From Pseudocercospora fijiensis CIRAD86 (Eukaryota > Ascomycota > Dothideomycetes > Mycosphaerellales > Mycosphaerellaceae): DNA of 64,000 bases. This document shows positions 55,405 to 64,000 of the stretch, piece by piece. The DNA lies in NCBI RefSeq assembly GCF_000340215.1, contig NW_006921539.1, positions 1,188,507-1,252,506 of the forward strand. The letters are read 5' to 3'. The notes under the pieces are model-generated. The model was not told the origin of the DNA. It ran no database searches and worked only from the letters and a program-made list of their open reading frames with translations. The translations under genes and the position numbers were made by a program. How positions within the stretch are numbered: position 1 is the stretch's first letter; every line of letters begins with the position of its first letter.

Positions 55405-56408
55405 TCAACTAGTATTAGTCGTCTCCACGCTCACCACACCTGAAGGACTTGCGTCAGCAGAGGCCTTCTCGCCCCCAGCCAATTGTGCCCGAAGGGCCGG
55501 CTTCTTGCTGAGCGGCGTCTCAGCTCCACCTGCAGTCGCGTTACCCTCGACGCTGATCGCAGCAGCCTTTCTCTTCTGCCCATTCTTCTGCTTGCCCTTC
55601 CCATTTGACGTCGTCTCTTTGACGACAGGCGGGGGCTTCTCTCCACCGTATACCACATCTATCACGCCTTTATACCCCGTCCTCTTCAGCTTGGCCGTGA
55701 CCACGACACTCCTCGCCTCTTTGCTCATACCCTCATGTCCTCGTTCCTGGCTCAAGCCCCAGACTGCGGCCAAATTAATGGCGTCCCAGGGTCCTCGACA
55801 GCCAATCGCACCAGCTTTGGTCTCAGAGCATATGATCAAGCCTCGTCCTCTGCTCTTTGAGATCAGCTGTGTCGCATTGCTGATCACGTTCCTTCTCGCT
55901 TGCGCATCGCCAAGCAGACCTTGTGAATAGTTGATCTCTATCCTCTTGCCAGATCGCAGGGCTTCGCCAAGCATTTTGTGCTTGAAAAAGAAGCCAAATC
56001 TTTGTGTCAGATCGAGAGAAATGATGTCGCAGTCCAAAGAGCTGCAGGCGAGCTGCAGTGTGCGCTCATCGATTGGCCGTAGAGCCAGTATATCGTATTC
56101 CTGCGCCAAAGCTGCCAGACGCGATCCAGGAAGAGTTTCGGTGAGGGTGAGGGTTACGCGTCGGAGGACTGTTAGCTTGGGCGGAATTTCGCTGGATGGA
56201 AGCGGATTTGGGATGGGGCTGGTCTGGAAAATGTCAGTGACAATGCTCCATGTTAATCATATGTGCTCCATACCAGATTCTTGGGTAGTTGGCCAGTAAT
56301 GGAGTGATTTAGAGCTACAACATTATAGCCCAGCTCGTGAAGGAATGCCAGTGTTCTCGGTAGATTTTGATCTTCGGCTGACCAAGGGACATTAAGGTCG
56401 TAGAACAT
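55405..56408 (-). CDS. RPP1: RNase P/MRP protein subunit Rpp1 (Rpp30 family)
   Basis: Exons 56274-56408 and 55405-56223, with a 50-bp GTATGG...CAG intron, give 317 residues. The N terminus MFYDLNVPW starts the TIM-barrel-like fold of the p30 family; ALNHSITGQLP, LRRVTLTLTE, YDILALRPIDERTLQLACSS, DIISLDLTQRFGFFFKHK and IEINYSQGLLGDAQARRNVI are recognisable family segments. Rpp1 is a protein subunit of nuclear RNase P, which matures the 5' ends of tRNAs, and of RNase MRP, which processes pre-rRNA. The C-terminal 70 residues are low-complexity with a Lys-rich nuclear localisation-like stretch (GKGKQKNGQKRKAAA), as usual in filamentous fungi. The start ATG is the only one that supplies the conserved FYDLN opening. 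Confidence 0.88.
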
Positions 56409-57757
56409 GTTTGCGGTGCCAAGCTGTCGTCCACTTCTTGCGCATTGCTAGGCGTCGGCGTCGGAAAATGGTGATATCAGTCGCGAAGGCATGAAAGTCA
56501 TCAGTTGAAGAGTGACCGAATTTGATGCTTGGAGCTGGAAGCGCTCCGATTGGCTGAGATCCAGGACGCGCTAGCTCATGCGTCTCGACCCAAGCTCGGC
56601 TCACCTCGGAGGCTTCTCGGTGCTACTGGCGGAGGTGAGCCGAGCTTTTAGTCAGGTGAGGTGACAAACTCCAACAGTCCAACTTCAGTTTTCAATTTTC
56701 CTCCACATCGCGACAACACTGGCCACAATGCAATGCTCCCGGCGACCAGGCAGTGGGCCAATGAGGCAGCGCCGCGAAGCTGCCAGTCATGGCAGGTCGA
56801 GAGATAGTTCACGTTCAGCCGAAGCATATCAGCGACAAGGCTATGCAGCAGAGAACTTCTGGTTGGACGCCCTCTACCTCTCGCATATGCGCGCTTCGAC
56901 CGGTGAGCGAAGGGCGGAAATCTGCTTGAGCTAGCCTTGGGACTCGGGATCTGGTGCGGCTGAACGTTCACCGGTATTGTACGACATCGAATTGCATGTC
57001 GCTCTACAAGAAGAGATTGTGTCACTTCGCAATCTTAAAAAAGGCTTTGGAGGCCGTCATCCGTTCTTCACAGATATTTGCCCGCGCAGAAATGAACATC
57101 TGCCGCTCACCGGAGTCCTCTACACAGAAAGATATATATTTCGAATGTTCTTGGGCCCTGCTGCAAGACCTTTTGGCTCTTGAAAAGTCGCAGCGCTCTC
57201 GTACAACTTGCCATCGTGCCCTCAGCAGACCAGAATCATTGCTATATCAACGAATTCCACATGCTGCCTTCAGCACGACACTCATACCGGGCACTTTGGA
57301 CATCAGGCAGGACAAAAGTCACGTGTCTGATTTGTGCCTCAGGTTGGTGCCAAGCCACGCCGCCAGCATCAACTACTCCGCCTCCTGCAAGAAACCAATT
57401 CATCGTCCGTTCGCGCACTGCTCTCAGCAGCAATCCGATGCTGAAGACCCACTGCACACTGAGCAGTATACATACGCTATCCCAGCAGAGGAAAGGACTG
57501 CTTGCCTCAGGTACCGAGACGTCTGTCTTTTGACCAATGAGGTCGATCGCCTCTCTGAAAAGTTATCGATGTTGCACACTGCTCTGCCCATGGAAATCTA
57601 GCGATGTTGAAAGCACAGGTAGGCCAAAGAGAGATCTCGCCTGCTTTGGGGCTGCGAGAGACTCATATAGAGCGACGGAACGAGATGGCGCTCCTTCTTT
57701 CATGCTTTCTTGCAAATCCAAAACCTCCCACATGTTTCCTGCGGTTTTGTGCTGAAC
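56409..57757. other. 1.35-kb intergenic region
   Basis: Divergent promoters of RPP1 and the zinc-finger gene. An open frame of 215 codons (56954-57601, plus) lacks an ATG at its start and has no motif, so it is not called a gene. Confidence 0.45.
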
Positions 57758-58732
57758 ATGTCTTCTGATCCTTCTCGCAATCAAGATTCATCTTACTACT
57801 TAACAAGCACAGGACGCCACACTCGATCGGCCTCACGCAGAGACTCGCAGCATACTCAGTCGACCTCTCCGCTCCGATCAATCGCATCCTCTCCCTCTTC
57901 GCAAAGCTACCATCTTTCGTCGTACTCCGGCACCACTCCAAGCAGCCCAATTGATTTGTGAGTGTCATCAAAGTCTTGAGTGCTCTGTCCTAACAGCTTG
58001 TTAGAGCGGACAGCTTCAACGACTCCGGTTTCGCTGACTACAGCCCTGGATACGACTCTGCTGAGCTCGAGGACTTAATCAAGGGGATACACGAGGACGC
58101 GGAGCGAATATCTGGAAGTTATTGTAATGGCAACTACCTCTCTGTGCCCCTGCGGCCTGACGTCGCGAGCACCTCAACCCAGAGTACGTCGGTTGTCAAT
58201 GTTAGGAGGAACCTAGCTAACTGATCCAGGATCCACCCAATGGCAAGAGGGCTATATTGAACGGAATCCGTTGAGCGAATCAGCTGTATATCAGGGATTG
58301 ATGCAAGACATCGATACACCTCCCGTCACAGACAGACTCCTTCGAGTGGATGGAGATCCCTCGTTCCATTATCGTCCACTTGCACCCATGCCTCGCGGAA
58401 CTAATACCAATTCTCGTCAACCTTTTGGGAGCGTAGACAACACACGGCCCGTGGCCAACGAACGATGCCAGAGACTGCAAATTTCTCGCTACTCTGTGCC
58501 TCGGCGACCTCGAAACCAGGGGCTGTATGAGTGTCTGACCTGTGGTCAGACTTTAGGCAGAGAGAGCGACCTCGATCGGCACATCACCACTATGCATGGT
58601 AATACCTACTACCGGTGTGAAGGGCTCAACTGTCTACACCAGTGTCGGCGCCGGGATAGGATGGTTGCCCACATCCGGAACATGCATGGAAGCAATCCAT
58701 GTCGGTATCGTGAGATGCATAGGGATTCCTAA
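57758..58732 (+). CDS. C2H2 zinc-finger protein
   Basis: Exons 57758-57957, 58005-58183 and 58230-58732, with introns of 47 and 46 bp, give 293 residues. The N-terminal half is Ser/Thr/Gln-rich and disordered (SSYYLTSTGRHTRSASRRDS), followed by an acidic segment (YSPGYDSAELEDLIKGIHED), as in many fungal transcription factors. Near the C terminus are two adjacent fingers: YECLTCGQTLGRESDLDRHI with C-x2-C-x12-H-x4-H, then YRCEGLNCLHQCRRRDRMVA with C-x4-C-x12-H-x4-H. Two fingers close to the end suggest a sequence-specific DNA binder, but no orthologue is named. The start is the first ATG of the open frame. Confidence 0.75.
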
Positions 58733-60889
58733 GGGATGATGCAGTGGAGGCAACCTGCCGTCGAAGGCGTACATCCTAGCGCCAGTAATGGTTTTCGAAC
58801 ACGGTCGTGGGTTCATGACTTGCTCTCCTACTCTGGCTGCTACCCTCCTGCATTGACCACGGAGCGTGGATGCGATCTATGCGTGGACTCTCAACGCATG
58901 TGAAATCCTCATCTTCAGGTCCAGTGGTCGAGTAGCGCAGCTCTGGACCGCGCCCTTAGCAGCACCCCATGTATGTGCCGAACTTCTAGCTGTCGACATC
59001 TATACATGCAAGTGACACCACAAGATGAGAGAGCATATACCACGGTTGCACTGGGCGACCGGGAGCGAGTACGTCGAACTTCAAAAGCTTCTTTGACTAT
59101 GTAAGAGGTCGGGTCGTATCTGTTGTATATATACGGGCCGTGGAAATGCACCGATCAAATCCTCGGCCTTGCACTCCTCCGAGCATCTTCTTACCCTAAT
59201 TCCCTCAAAGTCAGTAAGCAGAGAATCCTCACTAAGCTCTGCAGATCCTAGGGCTGCTCTGACGAGTGGTCTCCTTAGACAGCGATGGCGTGAAAGACTA
59301 AGTCGGTAATGAGGCTTCGCTCGATTACCTACGCCCTTATACCTAAGCGCTACAAGGACAAGGACACGTAGCCGTATATTCAGGAAGGTCCGAGGTTACC
59401 TGCAAGATCGGACCAACATGCTAAGGCAGTGCGAAGGGCTAGGGTGTAAATGGCCTAGGAAAATTTACATTCCTGGTCAACTTCGAGGACCTGCTCATCT
59501 TGGACCTCATTCTGCTCGGGAAATCAGACCCCCCTCACCACTATCATGCCACCGATAATATGGGGCATCGTCCATTTTGCGCCACCTCAGTCTTGCCATG
59601 GGCCGTCTGTTCGCATTGTACGGTGGGCATATAAACCATACCGGAATTGGACTAGCCTTCTGTGGCTCGACGTGTTCAGACCTCGCCATTGCGGATGATG
59701 ACCTTCCAGTCCCACCAAGACACGACATATCAACGAGGGCAGGACTGCACAAGACTTTGTACCGTTCCTTGGGATCGATTTCGCTTCCACTTCAAACTGC
59801 AGTACCTCAGGCATAGAGTTCTGCAGAAATCGGGAGGCCGGCGATCCTTGGCCGCCCTCCTGCTTGAATTGCGGGAAACGTATGGAGACCACTTCACTTA
59901 CATCTCAAGCCTTCCAGCGACCGGTGAGGGTTTTAGCCAATCAACTGAGCCTGTGATTTCGGGAGGCTGCGTTGATTTGCCTACAATCTCGCCTCATAGA
60001 CGGCATGAACTGAAGCTTTGCATACGTACGTATAGGCTTCTCAGTCTGCATCACTTCCCCACCGCCTGCCTGTCACCTTGTTGGGTAGTTTCGGGAGCGA
60101 ATGTATCAGGGCGATCAGAAACCATCTACATAAGGGAGGCGGCCTCCCACAGCACATTTTAGAATCAGCAATGTTGCTGTTCTCTCGCATTTCTGCTACC
60201 ACTACTACTATACCAAGTCCCTATTCAAGCTATGCCTACCATGCTCGAGAGGAAGATTCAAATGACTTCCTTTATACTGAGACTGCTGACATCTCCATCT
60301 AGTATCCAACACACCCATCTACACGGGCCGTTGACGTCGAGGGCTCTCGCTTCCTCTGGTGCAAGGAACCAGAAAGGTCTCCTCAGATTTGAGAACTTCA
60401 ACCATCCCAACGACATTGAGGCCTCTGGACCGCAGTCCCCGGTTGATACTTCACCGTCCCAGCACACTGCCTTAACAAGCCTGGCATAGCCACCACCTAC
60501 GACTGCAGGCCGCCGATTGAGATCATTGAGGCCGCAAGGCTGAGGTCGAGGTCTTGGCGGCCATGTCACTTGACGATTGATTCACATACCGTGCCCTCTG
60601 ATCAACACATCGACTTGTACCTCAATGTCAACAACTCCAGTATTGTCGAAGAAGGATGAGCCATGACCTTGTCAACATCATTGAGATATCTATTGTTCAT
60701 TGGAAGCCCTCGTGCATACGCTAGCAATGCACGAGGGCTTCCAATCGAAACGCGTGGAGTCAGCCGGAACTAGCCTCATGAGGGATGGCTTCAAAGCAAG
60801 TGGTATACGGTATGGGTGATTTCTGAGGACCACGAAAGCAGTGATGGGCAGTTCAGAGCATCATTGGCCCTCAGAGCGTGTCAGACAAG
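58733..60889. other. 2.2-kb intergenic region with a perfect hairpin
   Basis: No convincing gene; open frames of up to 166 codons on both strands lack motifs and clean introns. The main feature is the inverted repeat at 60699-60745. Confidence 0.45.
60699..60745. repeat. perfect 19-bp inverted repeat with 9-base loop
   Basis: ATTGGAAGCCCTCGTGCAT at 60699-60717 is exactly complementary to 60727-60745; the loop is ACGCTAGCA. Very stable as RNA or cruciform. It is not followed by a T-run. Confidence 0.9.
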
Positions 60890-62077
60890 ATGTATCCTGT
60901 GGTATCCAAGGCCACAATCTTGGAAAGAGGCCGCAGAGGGAGGCCTCCCGCCCGCTACAAGGCNNNNNNNNNNNNNNNNNNNNNNNNNNNNNNNNNNNNN
61001 NNNNNNNNNNNNNNNNNNNNNNNNNNNNNNNNNNNNNNNNNNNNNNNNNNNNNNNNNNNNNNNATGCGCTCGCCACATGATTCAAGGCAAGCCGTGCCTG
61101 AGTTGGACATAGCCTCCTCATCCGCTCCAAGCACAAGTGATCGTGACGAGATCCGTGATCCAATACTACCGACGCCCGAGGGCGCTCTGTGAGTCTCTAT
61201 CTCCGATCACAAGAATCTTCCGCCAATCCTTTCTATGCAGCCACACCATCGATCCTGCCGTCCTTGTCTCATACACGTCCCATGAGTCGCGAGAAGGGCC
61301 ACCAAACGGCTTCTTCCACGCTGGACAAAAGCAGTTCAAGCAATTTCTCTCCGAAGGTGTCGAGAATCCAGAATACTTCGAGCCATGGCCAGGCACCCAT
61401 GGGCCGAGCTTGGAGGATGGACCACATAGTCTCCAAGCGACAGCAACCGAGGGCAAGTAAAGATCGTGTCACGCTGATGGTAATCTCCTAACAACGGTGA
61501 AGGACCCTGGATAGTGTTACCACCGTCCCACGAAGGATACAACTTCCCCAACCTCGTCCATGTTCACGCGCCTCCTATCAACGATCGATTGGCCGCCTTC
61601 GCGCATATCCACATGAATGAATCGTCGCCCTTACAACTTCCCGCTCCACCATCAACATGCCAGTGCGACGTGGGGATTTGCTTAGGTTGTGGTAAAGACC
61701 ATGCCCTTCGACATCCCGCCGACACCGAAATGTCCTCACCCACGCCATCGCCACCACCATCTTCCTCTGAAGAAGACAACATGTTGGACCACCGAGAGAC
61801 AAAAGCCGCACCGATCAAAATCGAACCCTTGTCCAGACCTTCACCAGATCTCAGCAAAATCTCGGGCCAAGCCACTTGCGAGCGATGTGGGAAGCTTTTC
61901 AAAAGACAAAACGATCTCCCCCGACACATGAAGACAGCTTGTCCCTACCGACCCATCGACCGGAACGCCAAACGACATTTCTGTCAGACTCCTGGTTGCA
62001 AGTTCAAGCATTTGAGGAGAGATAAGGTGATTTTGCATTGTCGGAAGGAGAAGCATGAGATCGGACCGGCATATTGA
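60890..62077 (+). CDS. C2H2-type zinc-finger protein with AT-hook-like N terminus, broken by an assembly gap
   Basis: Before the gap, an ATG at 60890 opens MYPVVSKATILERGRRGRPP, which contains an AT-hook-like GRRGRPP. After the gap the exons are 61064-61188, 61241-61452 and 61503-62077, with introns of 52 bp (GTGAGT...CAG) and 50 bp (GCAAGT...AAG, a GC-AG intron). The C-terminal part has one C-x2-C-x12-H-x5-C finger (CERCGKLFKRQNDLPRHM) and a second zinc-binding segment (CQTPGCKFKHLRRDKVILHC). A Cys-rich motif CQCDVGICLGCGKDH lies earlier, followed by an acidic Ser/Pro linker. It looks like a DNA-binding regulator. Whether the piece before the gap belongs to it is inference. Confidence 0.6.
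60964..61063. other. assembly gap (100 N)
   Basis: Exactly 100 N, the usual placeholder for a gap of unknown size, inside the zinc-finger gene and about 220 bases after the perfect hairpin. Confidence 0.95.
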
Positions 62078-63172
62078 GACTTCCCTCAATCACGCTTGTG
62101 AGAGCAGGTTCGTGTTCGAGGGTCGGGTACGTTGTTTTTCGTCCTGGAGTTGATCAAGATCGCAGTGACACTGACTGGATCCAGGGATTATGTATCGCCT
62201 GCTTGGATCACATTCGCATAACGCACCATATCGGTGTCGACTTGCCAGACTCAGATTTGTTGTTCGTGCAATACCTCAACCTTCCCTTCCATCCTCCTCC
62301 ACGTCGATCCTCAGCCCTCGCTTACACAACCACAACTCGTGCCATCCAGGAACACTACGCAATCGCGCTGCCGCACACCCCTTAGCGTTCCGCATTACAC
62401 GTCCAATATGCGTTCGTGATGCATACGAGATCCTGGTCATCATCAAATATAACTTGAAATCCTGTCGTTTCAGATACAGGATGACATCCCAGTCCAGTGC
62501 TTCAGCTCTCGTGCGTGTTTTGGCGAGGTCGTGAAGATGGCGCCAAGCCCGGATCCTTCGATGGACTCTGATTCGCTATTTCAGAACTTCAATCTTACTA
62601 TGACGAGGTGCGGAGCATGCCTCTCGTATATGTGGCCAGCCATTAGTGTCCGCGAAACATGCAGCAATGGTGTGTGAGACTCGTTGTCGTAGAATCGTTG
62701 ATGCCAGAACCGCGGGCTTTTTTCCCCGTGATCAAACCAGCCCAGGTCATTGATATTTGGTCCCTTGCCTACCCTCGCAAAATAAAGCAGATCGTCAAGC
62801 TCAGACTCATTTGTCCTGATGCGATCTCTTTGCCAGAGTCGCCAGCGAATTTGGAGCTGCAATGAGGGTTCTCGAGGAAGTGGCGGAACTCGCAGCTCAG
62901 GATGGGACGCATGGGTAGACGTGATGAGTGCTGATTAGGCCACTGCGGACCGAAGATGGCGCAAATACAAGTCCTTGAGCACTTGAAAGTGTCGAAGTAT
63001 CATCCTTCTCGTAGTAGGGGACGAGACAATAGCTGAGGCGATTGTAAGCATTTGAACCCCACTCACGTGTCTCTTCTGCAGTATAAGCACAACCCTCCAG
63101 CATTATTCAGTTATGCTTAAAGTAAGGGGGGGCTGACTTCGAATTTCTTTTCATTTGCTACAGAAACAGCAA
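62078..63172. other. 1.1-kb intergenic region
   Basis: Convergent 3' ends of the zinc-finger and Smr genes. A minus-strand open frame at 62581-62862 (ESELDDLLYFARVGKGPNI) might be a gene fragment, but it has no ATG start and no recognised motif. Confidence 0.4.
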
Positions 63173-63994
63173 CTAGCTGTCGCCTTCATCACCAACGATC
63201 TCGACCTTCTTCGGCGCGGAAGGCGCAGCCTTTCTCGGGTCTTCCTTGACGACAGTCACCTTGCTGTCTTCTCTCCTGCTCTCATCAAGGCCAACTCCAC
63301 TGTCACTGTCCCCACCGAGACCAATGCCTCTTTTCGCAGCATCCTTGTCGTAGCTGGAAGGGTTAATACCTAGAATGCCTCCCACATTATTACGATCTCC
63401 TGGAACGGAGAACTCCCTGAAAGCATATCTCCATTCGTTGAGGAAGAGTCGGATGGCTTTCCCGACCTTGTCTTTGCCGTTCTTTGAGTGATGGCCCGTA
63501 CCGCAGATGGCGTAGACGGGTCGGCTCGAAGTCTTCTGCTCCTTCAGACAGTCTGACAGATACTGCACGGCCTCTTCTGGGTGCAGACCATGCAGATCGA
63601 CGTACAGCTCCTTGTTGCCGCCAGCAGCCAGATTCTTGTTTCGCTCTTCGTACAGCGCTTTCGCGGCCTCGCGATGCTTCTCGCGCATCAGCTGATTCTC
63701 ATTTTGACCTCGGAGGGACAGCGCCTTGGCACCGCGAGCATCATTCCTGTTCCACGCCTGAGCGGCAGACTGCAAGAACTTGTTACGCAGACCTCCATGC
63801 TTGAAAGCTTCGTGTCGAGCCTTCATGTAGGCGGAGTTGACCTGCTCACCCGTCTCAAGCCACGGGATGTCCTTTGGCGCAGCAATAGCCATGGCTGCAG
63901 CAGAATTCTCGCGAGTGGTCGTGAATGATCGGTTGTTCTTGAGCCCGCGCCGCATGGCATCCCGAGCATTGAGGGGCCCCGGAGAAGGAGACAT
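63173..63994 (-). CDS. DUF1771-Smr domain protein, 5' end probably beyond the window
   Basis: 273 codons are visible from an ATG at 63992-63994. The text before DUF1771 (NNRSFTTTRENSAAAMAIAAPKDIPWLETGE) is typical of the interior of fungal CCCH/Smr proteins, so the real start probably lies beyond the window. DUF1771 spans about residues 54-118 (YMKARHEAFKHGGLRNKFLQ ... REKHREAAKALYEERN). The Smr domain follows at about 125-210, with the DLHGLHPEEAVQYL motif and the CGTGHHSKNGKDKVGKAI loop. Smr domains are RNA endonucleases; yeast Cue2 and its relatives cut mRNA on collided ribosomes. The C-terminal 50 residues are acidic and Lys-rich (KVTVVKEDPRKAAPSAPKKVE). Confidence 0.85.
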   Translation of the reverse strand: MSPSPGPLNARDAMRRGLKNNRSFTTTRENSAAAMAIAAPKDIPWLETGEQVNSAYMKARHEAFKHGGLRNKFLQSAAQAWNRNDARGAKALSLRGQNENQLMREKHREAAKALYEERNKNLAAGGNKELYVDLHGLHPEEAVQYLSDCLKEQKTSSRPVYAICGTGHHSKNGKDKVGKAIRLFLNEWRYAFREFSVPGDRNNVGGILGINPSSYDKDAAKRGIGLGGDSDSGVGLDESRREDSKVTVVKEDPRKAAPSAPKKVEIVGDEGDS

Positions 63995-64000
63995 GCGAAC

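Noticed and set aside
56954..57601. 215-codon plus-strand open frame
   Set aside because: It lacks an ATG at its start, has no motif, and overlaps comparable frames on both strands.
59577..60489. Several overlapping 75-166-codon frames
   Set aside because: No domain, no consistent splice joins and frames on both strands of similar length; treated as intergenic.
62581..63103. Possible minus-strand gene fragments
   Set aside because: No ATG at a credible start and no splice pair that joins the two frames into a recognisable protein.
1..64000. tRNA and rRNA genes
   Set aside because: No cloverleaf with A and B boxes and no rRNA-like segments were recognised by eye; a dedicated scan was not possible.

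Overview
The window looks like a chromosome of a filamentous ascomycete, most likely a dothideomycete. Genes are compact, with introns of about 46-72 bases carrying GTRNGT donors and CTRAC-like branch points. The repeat islands carry repeat-induced point mutation (RIP): CpA and TpG are almost absent, TpA is in excess, CpG is kept, and most stops are TAG or TAA where a CAG, CAA or TGG codon is expected. The order assignment is inference; no species was identified.

Layout. 1-5860 is a RIP-mutated island with a dead PIF/Harbinger transposase and two unrecognised degraded frames. 5861-17257 is mostly unique DNA: a MAPEG membrane protein, a nuclear-encoded mitochondrial ribosomal protein uS3m, an F-box/LRR-like protein, a kinesin motor-domain pseudogene, a secreted acetoacetate-decarboxylase-like protein, a small CaaX-box protein, a HAD hydrolase, and a truncated FAD oxidoreductase. 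17260-49010 is one 31.75-kb nested transposon. A Fot1/pogo-like DNA transposon (TA target site, ~95-bp terminal inverted repeats) is split by two Ty3/gypsy chromoviruses of one family: A (19626-40882, target duplication TCGTT) and B (41322-48476, TAGTG/TAGTA). A is split inside its reverse transcriptase by a second, larger Ty3-type element C on the minus strand (22269-36301). C is split by a 1.7-kb non-autonomous LTR element D (28244-29978, target duplication TAGAC) full of tandem repeats. 49013-64000 is genic again: three tandem paralogues of an F-box-like 'IPGE-RNRIY' family with coiled coils, the RNase P/MRP subunit gene RPP1, two C2H2 zinc-finger genes (one broken by a 100-N gap) and the 3' part of an Smr-domain gene.

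No metabolic pathway links the genes. Housekeeping functions (mitochondrial ribosome, RNase P, Smr) lie beside lineage-type genes and decaying genes next to the islands. The most notable observations are the four-level nest with readable target duplications, a recurring ~27-bp palindrome at the ORF boundaries of two different retrotransposon families, an extra ~900-codon frame downstream of pol in element C, the tandem-repeat LTR element D, and a kinesin gene closed by three in-frame stops of the RIP type. Boundaries of degraded transposon genes are approximate; spliced genes were assembled by eye from splice signals and reading frame.
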